Of a stretch of 64,000 nt of DNA, positions 1 through 9,346 are shown in pieces. The notes below the pieces were generated by a model that was not told the DNA's origin, did not search any database, and was given only the letters and a program-made list of their open reading frames with translations. Origin of the DNA: Lewinellaceae bacterium (GTDB lineage: Bacteria; Bacteroidota; Bacteroidia; Chitinophagales; Saprospiraceae); assembly GCA_016708875.1 (NCBI GenBank), contig JADJFA010000006.1, positions 124,001 through 188,000 on the forward strand, in the 5' to 3' direction. Each line of letters begins with the position of its first letter. Position 1 is the stretch's first letter. The translations under genes and the position numbers were made by a program.

Positions 1-112
1 TAATGGCCGATGTGCTACCATCGTCAATATTTAGATCGTCCATTTACATCAAAAATCAACACTCATGTACTCGTCAATCGTCAATCAAAACCAATTGGCT
101 CAAAACCGGGAC
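1..112. other. Non-coding window edge with short repeated words
   Basis: No gene is visible before the ABC exporter stop codon. The stretch repeats short words such as CGTCAAT and ATCGTC, like the word repeats seen in other intergenic gaps of this window. A hairpin partner may lie outside the window. Confidence 0.35.
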
Positions 113-1991
113 TCATGTCTGTCCCTCAACATCCTCGCCTGTCATCTGCCTTTCAAACAACTCAGCGTAGTACCCGCCTCGCAGCAGCAATTCCTCATGT
201 GTGCCCTCTTCGGCGACGCGGTGTTCGTCGAGCACAATGATCTTGTCAAACTGCAACATCTTATAAATACGGTGCGTAATAATTATGGCCGTTTTGTCGG
301 CCAATGCGCCAGAGAGATAGCCAAGAATACGACTTTCAGTATTGGTATCCACCGCAGAAAGGCAATCGTCGAGCAACACCACATCCGGTTCTTTAGCAAA
401 AGCACGGGCTATGCTCACGCGCTGTTTTTGTCCACCAGAAAGCGTCACACCGCGTTCGCCCACCATGGTTTGATAGCCTTCAGGCAACCCAACAATCTCC
501 TCGTGCACAGAAGCGCTTTTGGCAAAATATTCCGCTGCTTCCCGGTCAATTCCGTCTTTACCAAAAGAAATATTGCCCAAGACCGTGTCAGAAAACAGGA
601 AAACATCTTGCGGGACATAGCCAATTCGCTGGCGTAAATCTGCCAAATCATGCGCCCGAATGTCTTTCCCGTCAATTAAAATCCGGCCTGAATCCACGTC
701 GTACATCCGCACCAACAAGTCAGCAATGGTCGTTTTCCCACTTCCTGTGCGCCCAACGATGGCCATTTTCTGACCAGGTAAAAGCTCGAATGAAACGTTT
801 TCAAGGGCTTTGATTCCTGTATCAGGATAAGTAAAGGAAACGTTTTGGAATTGGATATGACCTTGCAACCCCACCCCCAACCCCTCCCCTTCAGGGAGGG
901 GAGCCGCACTCGACAAAAGCACGGCACTGGCTCCCCTCCCTGAAGGGGAGGGGTTGGGGGTGGGGTGGGTGGGGTTAACAATACTAGGCTTTGTATCCAA
1001 AAACTCATTGATCCTCTTTTGCGAAGCGGCTGCTTGCTGCGTCAACGAAGCGATCCAACCAATGGCCGTCACAGGCCAGGTAAGCATATTGATGTATATG
1101 ACAAACTTCGCGATGTCGCCCGGATTGATTTTTCCTGCCACTACCTGCAAGCCACCTACATAGACAGTAATGATCGTGCTTGCTCCGATGAGCAAGGCCA
1201 TGAGCGGGAAAAAAAATGCATCAATTCGAATGAGTTCGAGCGATTTTTTGCGGTATTCTTCGCTTTGGGTGGCAAACCAGCGCCCCATCGCCCATTCCTG
1301 CACATAACTTTTCACAACGCGGATTCCACTGTAAACCTCTTGGGTAGTACTGGTAAGAGAGGCAAGTTGTTGCTGAATTTTTTCGCTCCGGCGGTTGATT
1401 AAAGTGCTCACCCAATAAATTGAAACACTTAAAAAAGGCAAGGGCAAAAGCGACCAAAGGGTCAGTTCAACGCTGACCTGAAGCATCGCGCTGATGGCGA
1501 GCACAAAAAGAAAAATCAAGTCAAGACCATATAAAATGGTGGGTCCCAGGAACATCCGCACCTTGGAAACATCTTCTGAAATACGCGACATGAGGTCGCC
1601 TGTGGAGTTTCGTTTGTAAAAAGCGAGGTCAAGTGACTGATAATGTGCATAAATCTCTTTGCGCATATCGTACTCTATCAGGCGGCTTACCACTATGATG
1701 GTTTGACGCATAAAAAACATCGCAACGCCCATCAGCAAAGCCAATACAATTACCCCGGCGCCAAACCAGGCAATATGTCCGCCCAATACCCCCATGGCTT
1801 CGGGATGTGCAGCTATTCCCCCCTGCGCTTTATAAGCAGCTACCTCCCGAACAACGGTGTTCAGGGCGTCGCCAATGACCTTCGGCTGCCAAACGGCGAA
1901 ATAGTTTTTGAGCAATACGAAAAGGATGCCCAGTAGAATCCGCCAGCGATATTTCCAGAAAAATTTGTTGAGATAGGAGAGGTGTTTTCAT
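113..1991 (-). CDS. ABC exporter, MsbA/lipid or drug type, ATPase fused to membrane domain (start region frameshifted)
   Basis: Half-transporter of the type I exporter family: an N-terminal six-helix membrane domain followed by a nucleotide-binding domain that powers export of lipids or drugs across the inner membrane. Counting from an alternative TTG at 1915, the Walker A motif GRTGSGKTT lies near residue 390, the signature LSGGQKQR near 490, Walker B VVLLDD just after it, and the switch histidine ITHR near 545. The natural start is probably the ATG at 1991. Reading from it requires removing one base from the T run at 1985-1988 (A run on the coding strand), which restores MKHLSYLNKFFWKYRW and the first membrane helix. 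About 35 residues rich in Pro, Gly and Ser between the two domains are encoded by a 37-bp inverted repeat (869-965). The substrate is unknown. Confidence 0.85.
869..965. repeat. Perfect 37-bp inverted repeat inside the ABC exporter gene
   Basis: Arms 869-905 and 929-965 are exact reverse complements over 37 bases, separated by 23 bases. They are made of C/G runs around the word CTCCCCTTCAGGGAGGGG. The element keeps the reading frame open and encodes a Pro/Gly/Ser-rich linker between the membrane and ATPase domains. It looks like a REP-type palindrome that landed in a permissive linker. Confidence 0.85.
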
Positions 1992-2114
1992 CAAAAAGGA
2001 GATACGAGGCCAAAACACATTGTCATGCAAACTGTTTTGAAACTTGCCCAAAGGTTTCAAAAGGAAAATTACCGAACAGTGTACTTTTACGCGAAAGTCA
2101 AAAATTCTTCCAAA

Positions 2115-3284
2115 ATGCAAGAAGCATATATTGTAGCAGGGTTTCGTTCCGCCATCGGCAAAGCCGGCAGAGGCGGCTTCAAAGGTTACCGTCCCGACGA
2201 TCTCGCCGTGGACGTGATAAAACACCTGCTCGCTACCGTTCCACAACTCGATCCCAAACTCGTGGACGACTGTATCGTGGGCTGCGCCAACCCCGAAGGG
2301 GAACAAGGCCTTCAAATTGGCCGACTTATCTCCAACCGTGCCCTCGGGAAAGAAGTTCCTGGCATGACCGTGAACCGATACTGCGCTTCCGGTCTCGAAA
2401 CCATCAGCATTGCGGTGGCCAAAATCCGCGCAGGCATGGGTCAAATCTACGTGGCCGGTGGCGCTGAAAGTATGTCGCTCATTCCCATGACAGGCTACAA
2501 ACTCGCTCCGAACTACAATATTGCCAAAGATACACCCGACTATCTGGTGGGCATGGGCCTTACCGCTGAAGCCGTCTCAAAAAAATGGGAAATCAGCCGT
2601 GAGGCAGCCGATGAATTCAGCGTACGCAGCCACCAAAAAGCCGGCGCAGCGATTGACGCTGGCAAATTCAAGGACGAAATTGTGCCTGTGAGTGTCCCCG
2701 AAGTTTGGGTCGAAAATGACAAACGCAAGGAACGCGTGAATACTGTTGATACCGACGAAGGCGTTCGGCGCGATACCACCGCCGAGGGGCTTGCAAAACT
2801 CCGTCCGGCATTTGCACAGGGCGGCGTGGTGACGGCAGGCAACTCTTCGCAAACTTCCGATGGCGCAGCATTTGTGCTGGTCATGTCAGAAGAAATGGTC
2901 AAAATGCTTGGTTTACAACCGATTGCGCGACTCGCCGCCTGCTCCGTAGCGGGTGTGGAACCTATTTACATGGGCATTGGCCCCTGTGCGGCTATCCCCA
3001 AAGCCCTCAAACAGGCGGGTATGAAACTCGACGACATTCAAGCCATCGAACTCAATGAAGCTTTCGCGGCACAAGCCCTTGCGGTAATCAAGGAAGCAGG
3101 CCTGAATCCGGATATTGTAAACGTGAATGGAGGCGCGGTTGCACTCGGTCACCCGCTTGGCTGTACGGGTGCAAAACTCAGTGTGCAAATCCTAAACGAG
3201 ATGCGTCGGAGCAACCAAAAATACGGTTTGGTAACGGCTTGTGTAGGTGGTGGCCAAGGCATTGCAGGTATTTGGGAGAGCTGA
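2115..3284 (+). CDS. Thiolase family protein (acetyl-CoA C-acyltransferase)
   Basis: Thiolase of about 389 residues, the usual family length, which cleaves 3-ketoacyl-CoA in beta-oxidation or condenses acetyl-CoA. The acyl-accepting cysteine is in NRYCASGLETI near residue 90. The C-terminal catalytic pair is the His of GGAVALGHPLGCTGAK and the Cys of TACVGGGQG. The frame stays open upstream to 2025, but the ATG at 2115 gives MQEAYIVAGFRSAIGK, the normal thiolase N-terminus, so I start there. It is divergent from the ABC exporter and convergent with the MlaF-like gene. No other fatty-acid oxidation genes are adjacent, so degradative versus biosynthetic use is open; an acetoacetyl-CoA role feeding the nearby mevalonate genes is possible. 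Confidence 0.9.
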   Translation: MQEAYIVAGFRSAIGKAGRGGFKGYRPDDLAVDVIKHLLATVPQLDPKLVDDCIVGCANPEGEQGLQIGRLISNRALGKEVPGMTVNRYCASGLETISIAVAKIRAGMGQIYVAGGAESMSLIPMTGYKLAPNYNIAKDTPDYLVGMGLTAEAVSKKWEISREAADEFSVRSHQKAGAAIDAGKFKDEIVPVSVPEVWVENDKRKERVNTVDTDEGVRRDTTAEGLAKLRPAFAQGGVVTAGNSSQTSDGAAFVLVMSEEMVKMLGLQPIARLAACSVAGVEPIYMGIGPCAAIPKALKQAGMKLDDIQAIELNEAFAAQALAVIKEAGLNPDIVNVNGGAVALGHPLGCTGAKLSVQILNEMRRSNQKYGLVTACVGGGQGIAGIWES

Positions 3285-3388
3285 ATTCGCTTCAACGTAA
3301 CTATTTCACATACTGGGTTTTGAAGGCAAAAGCAAAAGGGAATTCCCATTCAATTCTACCTCTGTGGTAAATAGTTAGATTTCAACCA

Positions 3389-4150
3389 TCATTTCCCCAG
3401 CGCCGATTTCCGAAGTTTCTGCAAGAACGGAGAGGCAAATATGAAGGACTGTAGGTTCTCGTTGTCACTGGCAAGCACCTGGTCTTTAGTGCCACTCCAT
3501 TCGAGGCGACCTTCGTGAAGGAAACAAATATTGTCGCCGATTTCCATCACCGAGTTCATGTCGTGTGTGTTTATGACCGTGGTGATGTTGTTCTCCTCCG
3601 TGATACTGCTGATGAGTTCATCAATCATGATGGCCGTCTTTGGGTCGAGGCCGGAGTTGGGTTCATCGCAAAAAAGGTACTTTGGGTTGAGCACGATGGC
3701 GCGAGCGATGCCGACGCGCTTTTGCATACCGCCAGAAAGTTCGGAGGGGTATTTTAAGTTGTTCCCGCCAAGGTTTACCCGTTCGAGGCAGTAATTGACG
3801 CGCTCTACTTTTTCTTTGAGGGTCATGGGGGTGAACATGTCGAGTGGGAAGCGGATGTTTTCCTCTACCGTGAGCGAATCAAACAAGGCTGAGCCCTGAA
3901 AGAGCATTCCAATTTTCATGCGGATGGCGCGCATCCCCTGTTTGTCGAGCGCGGTGAAATTCACGTCGTCGTACCAAACGATGCCGCTGGTGGGCACTTG
4001 CAGGCCGACAAGGATCTTGAGCAATACGGTTTTACCCGCTCCCGAACGCCCGATGATGAGGTTGTTTTTTCCTGCTTCAAATAGAAAGTCAATGCCTTTC
4101 AGCACTTGCTGCTCTCTAAATGTTTTGACGACGTGCTCTGCGCGAATCAT
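3389..4150 (-). CDS. mlaF: MlaF-like ABC transporter ATP-binding protein
   Basis: Stand-alone ATPase of 253 residues for the MCE/Mla type of phospholipid transporter between the outer and inner membranes. Walker A is GRSGAGKT near residue 37. The signature LSGGMQKRVGIARAI and the Walker B region FCDEPNSGLDP follow; the PNSGLDP form is typical of MlaF-type ATPases. The H-loop is VINTHDM. MlaE permease and MCE-domain partners normally lie next to it, on the upstream side, but the genes here are unrelated, so the partners must be elsewhere. The neighbour on its 5' side is a haem-c lipoprotein transcribed in the same direction across a repeat hairpin. Confidence 0.85.
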   Translation of the reverse strand: MIRAEHVVKTFREQQVLKGIDFLFEAGKNNLIIGRSGAGKTVLLKILVGLQVPTSGIVWYDDVNFTALDKQGMRAIRMKIGMLFQGSALFDSLTVEENIRFPLDMFTPMTLKEKVERVNYCLERVNLGGNNLKYPSELSGGMQKRVGIARAIVLNPKYLFCDEPNSGLDPKTAIMIDELISSITEENNITTVINTHDMNSVMEIGDNICFLHEGRLEWSGTKDQVLASDNENLQSFIFASPFLQKLRKSALGK

Positions 4151-4234
4151 TGATAATCAGAAGGTTTTGATCAATTTGGGCAGCAAGTTACGCAAACGGT
4201 TTTCAGCAGAAAAAATAAAGAGGAATGCCTAGGG

Positions 4235-4349
4235 TTGATAAAGGTTTATAGGGTTTATGAAGGTTTATTTTTTGCACTCGGAAAGTAGCATTATTTGCTT
4301 TTCTGAGTGGCTATTATCAACCTTCATAAACCCTATAAACTTTTATCAA
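4235..4349. repeat. Intergenic hairpin of TTTATAGGG/TTGATAAAG words
   Basis: Arms 4235-4265 and 4318-4349 are nearly perfect reverse complements, built from TTGATAAAGG, TTTATAGGG and TTTATGAAGG. The loop is about 50 bases. A second member of the same word family lies at 13029-13118. It sits in the gap between two minus-strand genes and may act as a terminator or be a mobile palindrome. Confidence 0.8.
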
Positions 4350-4354
4350 GTAAA

Positions 4355-4720
4355 TTACTTCGGATAACCCGCCGCAATCCAGCAATTAATGCTGTCGCGC
4401 TGGCCTTGGCTCATGCCACCACCTTCTGGCATATCTTTTCTTACCACCACACGATCCAGCATGGTGCCGTTGTCCAGACGAGATTTCATGCCCTCAAAAG
4501 TAGTAAAGTCTCCGACAACGCCTTGCACACCACTTCCTTGAGCATGGCAGCTTATACACCACTGGTCTACAATGGCTTTGATGTTTTTTGTGTACGAAAG
4601 GTCGGGATTGGAGAGCGTACATTCAGGGCCTTTTGGGTCGTCCTTTTTGCAACCCTGCCAGGAAAGGCTGATGGCGAATAGCATTAAAACAGAAGCACTT
4701 GTGATGATTTTCAATTTCAT
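4355..4720 (-). CDS. Small c-type cytochrome lipoprotein
   Basis: Protein of 121 residues with a lipoprotein signal (hydrophobic stretch ending SLSWQGC, lipobox cysteine near residue 24) and a single haem-c attachment motif CISCH in DQWCISCHAQGSG. The later segment DMPEGGGMSQGQRDSINCWIAAG, with a conserved methionine-proline, resembles the axial-ligand part of small Bacteroidota cytochromes. It should sit on the periplasmic face or outer membrane and carry electrons, with partner unknown. The ATG at 4720 is preferred over an upstream TTG at 4726. A redox partner gene is not adjacent. Confidence 0.75.
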   Translation of the reverse strand: MKLKIITSASVLMLFAISLSWQGCKKDDPKGPECTLSNPDLSYTKNIKAIVDQWCISCHAQGSGVQGVVGDFTTFEGMKSRLDNGTMLDRVVVRKDMPEGGGMSQGQRDSINCWIAAGYPK

Positions 4721-4836
4721 GGTCAATTTTTATGTGTTGAAAAGGAAATAAATGAGCGGAAAGATACCTCCTGAACTCTTTTTGTTTTGTAGCACTTAAA
4801 AACTTAATGCCTGGTTTGTCGGATTGCGACCTTTTA

Positions 4837-6171
4837 TCACATTCGTATTTCAGTTAAAAAAACCCGCACTGCGCTGAAGCTAACGGTCTGGTTTTGAAAG
4901 AAATGTTGCGCGGAAGCAGCCTCCTCCGCATTTGCGCCAAGGTGGTTGAGCATATTGGTCAAGTGCATTTTCATGTGCCCTTGTTGAATACCTGTGGTGA
5001 TAAGCGAGCGCACAGCCCCAAAATTTTGAGCCAGCCCCACCGCAGCCGTAATGCACATCAATTCCCTTGCTGAAGGATTTCCCAATATTTCGAGGGAACG
5101 TTTGGCCAGCGGATGCAGCGATGTGAGGCCGCCTACTGTGCCAAGTGCGAGCGGGATTTCCAGTTCAAACCTAAAAATGCCATCGCGTATGGTACAATGG
5201 CTGAGGCTTCGATATTGTCCGTTGCGACTGGCGTAAGTGTGGCCGCAGGCCTCAATGGCTCGGAAGTCGTTGCCTGTTGCGAGTACCACCGCGTCTATGC
5301 CATTGTAAATCCCTTTGTTGTGCGTGGTGGCCCTGTAGGGATCAATTTGCGCAATGCGTACCGCGCGGGCAAACCGATGGGCAAGCGCAGCCGCGTCCAT
5401 GCCTTGCGAGCGAGCCAGATCGGCAAACGAATGAATGGGGCATTCCACCCACGCGCGCACCAGGCAATGCGGGGTATAATTTGAAAGAATGGACATCAGC
5501 ACCTCTACATCGCGCTCCACATCTGAGAGACCGGGAAAGAGGGTGAAAAAATCTTCAAGCGTATCAGCGAAGCGCTCCAATACCGAATTGATAAAGTTTG
5601 CGCCCATGCTGTCACAGGTCTCGAAGGATGCGCGAAGCTGATAGTATTCCGGCTCAACATCTTCAAAATCAATCAGTTCAATGTCAAGAATTCCGCCGCC
5701 GCGTTGTTCCATATTAGCGGTTAAATCACTACAGGAATCTAAAAGTTGAGCTTTAAGGGCTGGGAAAATTGTGCGGAGTTTTTCCGGGCTACCGGGCCAG
5801 AAAAAATGGACTTGACCGAGTTTCACTGTGCCAAGTACTTCTGCGTGAAAGCCGCCGCGTTCTTGCCAGAATTTTGCTGCGCTGCTCGCCGCAGCCACTA
5901 CGCTGCTTTCTTCGATCACCATCGGTACCGCGTAGGTTTGCCCGTTGATCAAAAAATTGGGCGCGATGCTGAACGGCAGTGCAAAATTTGATACGGTGTT
6001 TTCGGCAAAACCATCAATGACCTTTTGAACCGCAGCATCAGGGTGCTGCCATGTAGCAAAATCGCGCTCAGCAGCGGCTGCGTCCGTGCAAAAATGCTCG
6101 GCTAGCCATTTGATTTTTTCGAGTTTGGAAAGTTTTGAAAAACCGTTTATCGTTTTTGTCATAATTCTCAT
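4837..6171 (-). CDS. mvaA: Hydroxymethylglutaryl-CoA reductase, class II type
   Basis: Converts HMG-CoA to mevalonate (or the reverse) with NAD(P)H. The 444 residues match bacterial class II reductases. Family landmarks are the substrate/catalytic segment EESSVVAAAS near residue 87, the nucleotide-binding region HNKGIYNGIDAVVLATGND, GTVGGLTSLHPLAKRSLEIL, and the C-terminal histidine segment TTGIQQGHMKMH. The next gene downstream on the same strand is type 2 isopentenyl-diphosphate isomerase, which fits isoprenoid synthesis by the mevalonate route. An alternative ATG is at 6162. A 76-bp hairpin repeat separates the two genes, so co-transcription is not certain. Confidence 0.9.
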   Translation of the reverse strand: MRIMTKTINGFSKLSKLEKIKWLAEHFCTDAAAAERDFATWQHPDAAVQKVIDGFAENTVSNFALPFSIAPNFLINGQTYAVPMVIEESSVVAAASSAAKFWQERGGFHAEVLGTVKLGQVHFFWPGSPEKLRTIFPALKAQLLDSCSDLTANMEQRGGGILDIELIDFEDVEPEYYQLRASFETCDSMGANFINSVLERFADTLEDFFTLFPGLSDVERDVEVLMSILSNYTPHCLVRAWVECPIHSFADLARSQGMDAAALAHRFARAVRIAQIDPYRATTHNKGIYNGIDAVVLATGNDFRAIEACGHTYASRNGQYRSLSHCTIRDGIFRFELEIPLALGTVGGLTSLHPLAKRSLEILGNPSARELMCITAAVGLAQNFGAVRSLITTGIQQGHMKMHLTNMLNHLGANAEEAASAQHFFQNQTVSFSAVRVFLTEIRM

Positions 6172-6182
6172 TAGGAAAATTT

Positions 6183-6258
6183 GCCACGAATTGCACCAAT
6201 TTTCACTAATTCATTCAAAAAAGAAGAGTATTTAGTGGAAATTCGTGGAATTAGTGGC
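6183..6258. repeat. Intergenic hairpin of TTAGTGG/CCACTAA words
   Basis: Arms 6183-6209 and 6232-6258 pair imperfectly and share the words CACTAA, AATTCGTGG and ATTAGTGGC. The same family appears as a near-perfect hairpin at 41472-41548. It lies between mvaA and fni. Confidence 0.8.
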
Positions 6259-6277
6259 TACCCTAAATAGATAAAAT

Positions 6278-7318
6278 TCATTTTACTTTCAAAAAAGCCC
6301 CGGCCAATTCCAATCCGCGTACTTGCGCGGCCACATAGGCCTGGAGCTGAGCATAATCCCCTTGCGCGTGTCGAAGAAAGCCAGATGCCTGGCCGTAGAC
6401 TGCCGGGAGCGCTGATTTTTGAGTTAAAAAATACCCATCCAGAAAATCCGTCACACCGCCCGAAAGGATGAGATTGGGGGTAAGACAGCGCTCGCCAAGT
6501 TCAGCTTGAATGGTATTTGTCCAATCAAGCATTTCTATTGCAGTATGGCCTTGGGCGGTCATTTTTTCAAAAATTTCTTGTTTGGACACATCACTTCGCA
6601 AGAGTTCGAGTTTGGCAAAATTGGTGCCGCCCGCCGCTGCAAATTCGATGGCTGCAAGCGGCAATTGCAGCAATGCCCGCAAACTTTCCGGACCAAAGCC
6701 TTGCCCCACTTCTTTTACAATGATTTGAAAATCAAAGGTTTTGAGCAACTCTTGCACTACTTCCAGAGGCGGCCGTTTAAAAATATCGCCCTCTGGCTGC
6801 ATGGCTTCCTGCAAAGGATTGACATGAACGATGAGGCCATCGGCGCGTAATTTTTGAAGCAGCGTGGGGATGCGTTCCGTTTCTTTTTGTTCAAAAAGTT
6901 TCTCAATCTGGGCCACCCCGAGGTTGGCAAATAAAGGCAAGTCTGCACCCATCGTGTCGCGCACGTCGAAATCGGACAAATGCTCGTTTGCGTACAAAAG
7001 TTGGCGGCAGGAGCCGAGGCCCATGCCCAATCCGAATTCAGCGCAAGCCCTTGCCAGGCGATGGTTTATTTTCCCCGCCAAAGCCGTTCCTCCCGTCATG
7101 GACGACACCCAAATAGGGCTGCGTAGGGTTTTGCCTAAAAAAGAAAAAGCAGGGAGCGAGCCAGTTGCAGGGTGGGCGGCGAGTAATGGTTCGTAATAAA
7201 AACGCCGGTCCAGTTCGCCCGATTCCACACGGCTTCGGAAGGCCAGGTCAATATGGTCTTTTTTTCGGCTGACGGCGGTTGGATCCTCAGTGGGAGTCTG
7301 TTGTGGTTCGGATGTCAT
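6278..7318 (-). CDS. fni: Isopentenyl-diphosphate delta-isomerase, type 2
   Basis: FMN-dependent enzyme interconverting IPP and DMAPP, the last shared step of isoprenoid precursor supply. The 346 residues begin with the family pattern KKDHIDLAFRS and contain SPIWVSSMTGGT, GLGMGLGSCRQLL, the NPLQE motif with catalytic Gln (HVNPLQEAMQPEGD), the FMN-binding segment IVKEVGQGFG, and EFAAAGGTNFAKLE. It is usually paired with mevalonate-route genes, and mvaA is immediately upstream. It starts at the ATG at 7318; a TACCTTCG box, similar to the Bacteroidota -7 element, ends just upstream. Confidence 0.92.
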   Translation of the reverse strand: MTSEPQQTPTEDPTAVSRKKDHIDLAFRSRVESGELDRRFYYEPLLAAHPATGSLPAFSFLGKTLRSPIWVSSMTGGTALAGKINHRLARACAEFGLGMGLGSCRQLLYANEHLSDFDVRDTMGADLPLFANLGVAQIEKLFEQKETERIPTLLQKLRADGLIVHVNPLQEAMQPEGDIFKRPPLEVVQELLKTFDFQIIVKEVGQGFGPESLRALLQLPLAAIEFAAAGGTNFAKLELLRSDVSKQEIFEKMTAQGHTAIEMLDWTNTIQAELGERCLTPNLILSGGVTDFLDGYFLTQKSALPAVYGQASGFLRHAQGDYAQLQAYVAAQVRGLELAGAFLKVK

Positions 7319-7463
7319 GTTTTGCGAAGGTACGGCGTTCGATTTTGTTGAAGAACGCGCGTTTTGTGCAAATTGCGGAGCATAACCAGCCTACCGCGGT
7401 TTTTGTTTTGAATTATTAATGGAGAAATCTTGTCATATTAGCGTGGCTATTGGTTGAATGGCA

Positions 7464-7496
7464 CTTGGGGATCCTCCGGTGTCGTTTTTATTTTTG
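7464..7496 (+). promoter_or_regulatory. Possible Bacteroidota promoter upstream of the DUF1684 gene
   Basis: A TATTTTTG box at 7489-7496 fits the -7 consensus TAnnTTTG. A CTTG at 7464-7467, with 21 bases between, approximates the -33 TTTG element. The ATG at 7544 lies 47 bases downstream. This is a consensus match by eye only. Confidence 0.4.
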
Positions 7497-7543
7497 CTAA
7501 TTGACGAACTTCAAGCACCTTGTGGCGTTCAATGCAAGTGATT

Positions 7544-8161
7544 ATGAAATACCTTCCTTTATTGCTGTTGCTTTGTTGCCAAACAATGTTTGCACAAAAG
7601 CCTCACGCTGACTTTGCTACGGAAATTGGGCGCCATCGCGCCGAATACAAAGCCGATTTTCTCACAAATCCACGCTCTCCCTTGACGGCTGCTGACACGG
7701 CGTTCCTCGATTTTTTTACACCCAACTCCGACTGGGCATTCCCCTTGGTAAAATTTGAACGAACGCCGGATGCAAAACCCTTTGAAATGATGACCTATAG
7801 CGGTCAAAAACGCGATTACGTGCAGTTTGGTGTGGCGAAATTTGAGGTGGCAGGTCAGCCGTTGACACTGCATATTTATCAAAATCTGCGCCTCGTTAAG
7901 GACTCCACCTACCGCGACCATCTTTTTTTGCCATTCAAGGATTTGACCAATGGCGAAGAAACTTACGGAGGTGGCCGCTACCTCGACCTTCGGCAATCTG
8001 ATATTGTTGGCACGTTTATTCAACTTGATTTCAACAAGTGTTACAACCCCTGGTGCGCGTTCAGCGATGGGTACAACTGCCCTATCCCGCCCAAAGAAAA
8101 CCACTTGGAAATTGAGGTGCACGCGGGCGAACGAAATTTCAAAGGAACCAAAAAGCATTGA
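7544..8161 (+). CDS. DUF1684 domain-containing secreted protein
   Basis: Protein of about 205 residues with a signal peptide (MKYLPLLLLLCCQTMFAQ), so exported. The rest matches the DUF1684 pattern: HRAEYKADFLTNPRSPLT near the N-terminus, a DWAFPLVKFERTPDAKPFEM segment, YGGGRYLDL, and the C-terminal DFNKCYNPWCAF and CPIPPKENHLEIEV. The family is widespread, with no assigned reaction. The ATG at 7544 is chosen because it starts the signal peptide directly; the frame is open to a TTG at 7520. It ends 11 bases before bshA and may be co-transcribed with it. Confidence 0.85.
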   Translation: MKYLPLLLLLCCQTMFAQKPHADFATEIGRHRAEYKADFLTNPRSPLTAADTAFLDFFTPNSDWAFPLVKFERTPDAKPFEMMTYSGQKRDYVQFGVAKFEVAGQPLTLHIYQNLRLVKDSTYRDHLFLPFKDLTNGEETYGGGRYLDLRQSDIVGTFIQLDFNKCYNPWCAFSDGYNCPIPPKENHLEIEVHAGERNFKGTKKH

Positions 8162-8172
8162 TTCACAACACC

Positions 8173-9312
8173 ATGAAGATCGGCATTGTCTGTTACCCTA
8201 CCTACGGCGGCTCTGGCGTGATCGCCACGGAACTTGGACTCGGCCTCGCCAGAAAAGGACACGAAATCCATTTTATAACCTACCGCCGACCGGTGCGACT
8301 GGCGCATTTTCAGGCCAATGTTTTCTATCACGAGGTGGACAGCGAGGATTACCCGCTTTTTGAATACCCGCCCTACGACACTGCGCTGGCTTCCAAAATT
8401 GTGGATGTGGTGCATTACCAAAACCTCGACATCCTTCATGTACACTACGCAATCCCACACGCGGCAGTGGCATACAGCAAAAAAATCCTGCTCGGCCAAG
8501 GGCGATACATACCGGTCGTGACTACTCTCCACGGTACTGATATAACGCTCGTTGGCAACAACCGTGCGTTTGCACCAGTTGTGGAGTTCAGTATCAATAA
8601 AAGTGATGGCGTGACGGCAGTTTCTCAAAGTTTGAAAGACGACACTTTGTCATTGTTCAAAATTGAGCGCGATATCCGGGTAATTTACAATTTCATTGAT
8701 TTTGAAAGATTTAGGAAAACCAACAAGGAACATTTTAAAAAAATAATCGCTCCCAATGGAGAGCGCATTGTGGCCCACACCTCCAATTTCAGGAAGGTGA
8801 AAAGGGTGGAAGACGTGGTGTGCATTTTTAAAAAAATAGTCGAAAAAGTACCCTCCAAACTCCTGATGATCGGTGATGGCCCAGAGCGCCAAAACTGCGA
8901 ACAACTTTGTCGCGAACTAGGCATCGGCAATGATGTGCGTTTCCTTGGAAAGCAGGATGCCATTGAAGAATTGCTTGCCATTTGCGACCTCTTCCTTATC
9001 CCTTCAGAAAGTGAGAGTTTTGGCCTTGCGGCGCTGGAAGCCATGGCCTGCGAAGTCCCTGTTATTTCGTCTAATAGTGGTGGATTGCCTGAGGTGAATA
9101 TTCACGGCGTTACGGGTTTCCTTAGTGAAGTCGGCAATGTGACCGAAATGGCCCAATACGCTATCCAATTACTTGAAAACGAGGAAATGCTCGCGCAATT
9201 TCGCGCCAATGCCTTGGCTCAGGCCCAGCGTTTTGACATCGAAAATATCTTGCCCGAATACGAGGAATATTATCGGGAAGTGATCAGAAAAAGCGTCAAT
9301 AAAGTAGAGTAA
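8173..9312 (+). CDS. bshA: N-acetyl-alpha-D-glucosaminyl L-malate synthase BshA
   Basis: GT4-family glycosyltransferase that joins UDP-GlcNAc and L-malate, the first step of bacillithiol synthesis. The 379 residues start MKIGIVCYPTYGGSGVIATE, the BshA-type N-terminus with the glycine loop, followed by LHVHYAIPHA, VTTLHGTDITLVG, VSQSLKDDT and the donor-site segment PSESESFGLAALEAMACEVP (EX7E). The ATG at 8173 follows the DUF1684 stop by 11 bases. Bacillithiol is the usual low-molecular-weight thiol of many Bacteroidota. bshB and bshC are not in the window. Confidence 0.92.
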   Translation: MKIGIVCYPTYGGSGVIATELGLGLARKGHEIHFITYRRPVRLAHFQANVFYHEVDSEDYPLFEYPPYDTALASKIVDVVHYQNLDILHVHYAIPHAAVAYSKKILLGQGRYIPVVTTLHGTDITLVGNNRAFAPVVEFSINKSDGVTAVSQSLKDDTLSLFKIERDIRVIYNFIDFERFRKTNKEHFKKIIAPNGERIVAHTSNFRKVKRVEDVVCIFKKIVEKVPSKLLMIGDGPERQNCEQLCRELGIGNDVRFLGKQDAIEELLAICDLFLIPSESESFGLAALEAMACEVPVISSNSGGLPEVNIHGVTGFLSEVGNVTEMAQYAIQLLENEEMLAQFRANALAQAQRFDIENILPEYEEYYREVIRKSVNKVE

Positions 9313-9346
9313 TCAATATCCCAATAACCAATATCCTAATTCCCCT

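Noticed and set aside
65..637. Plus-strand open frame of 190 codons
   Set aside because: It lies antisense to the C-terminal ATPase domain of the ABC exporter, shows no family features and is a shadow frame.
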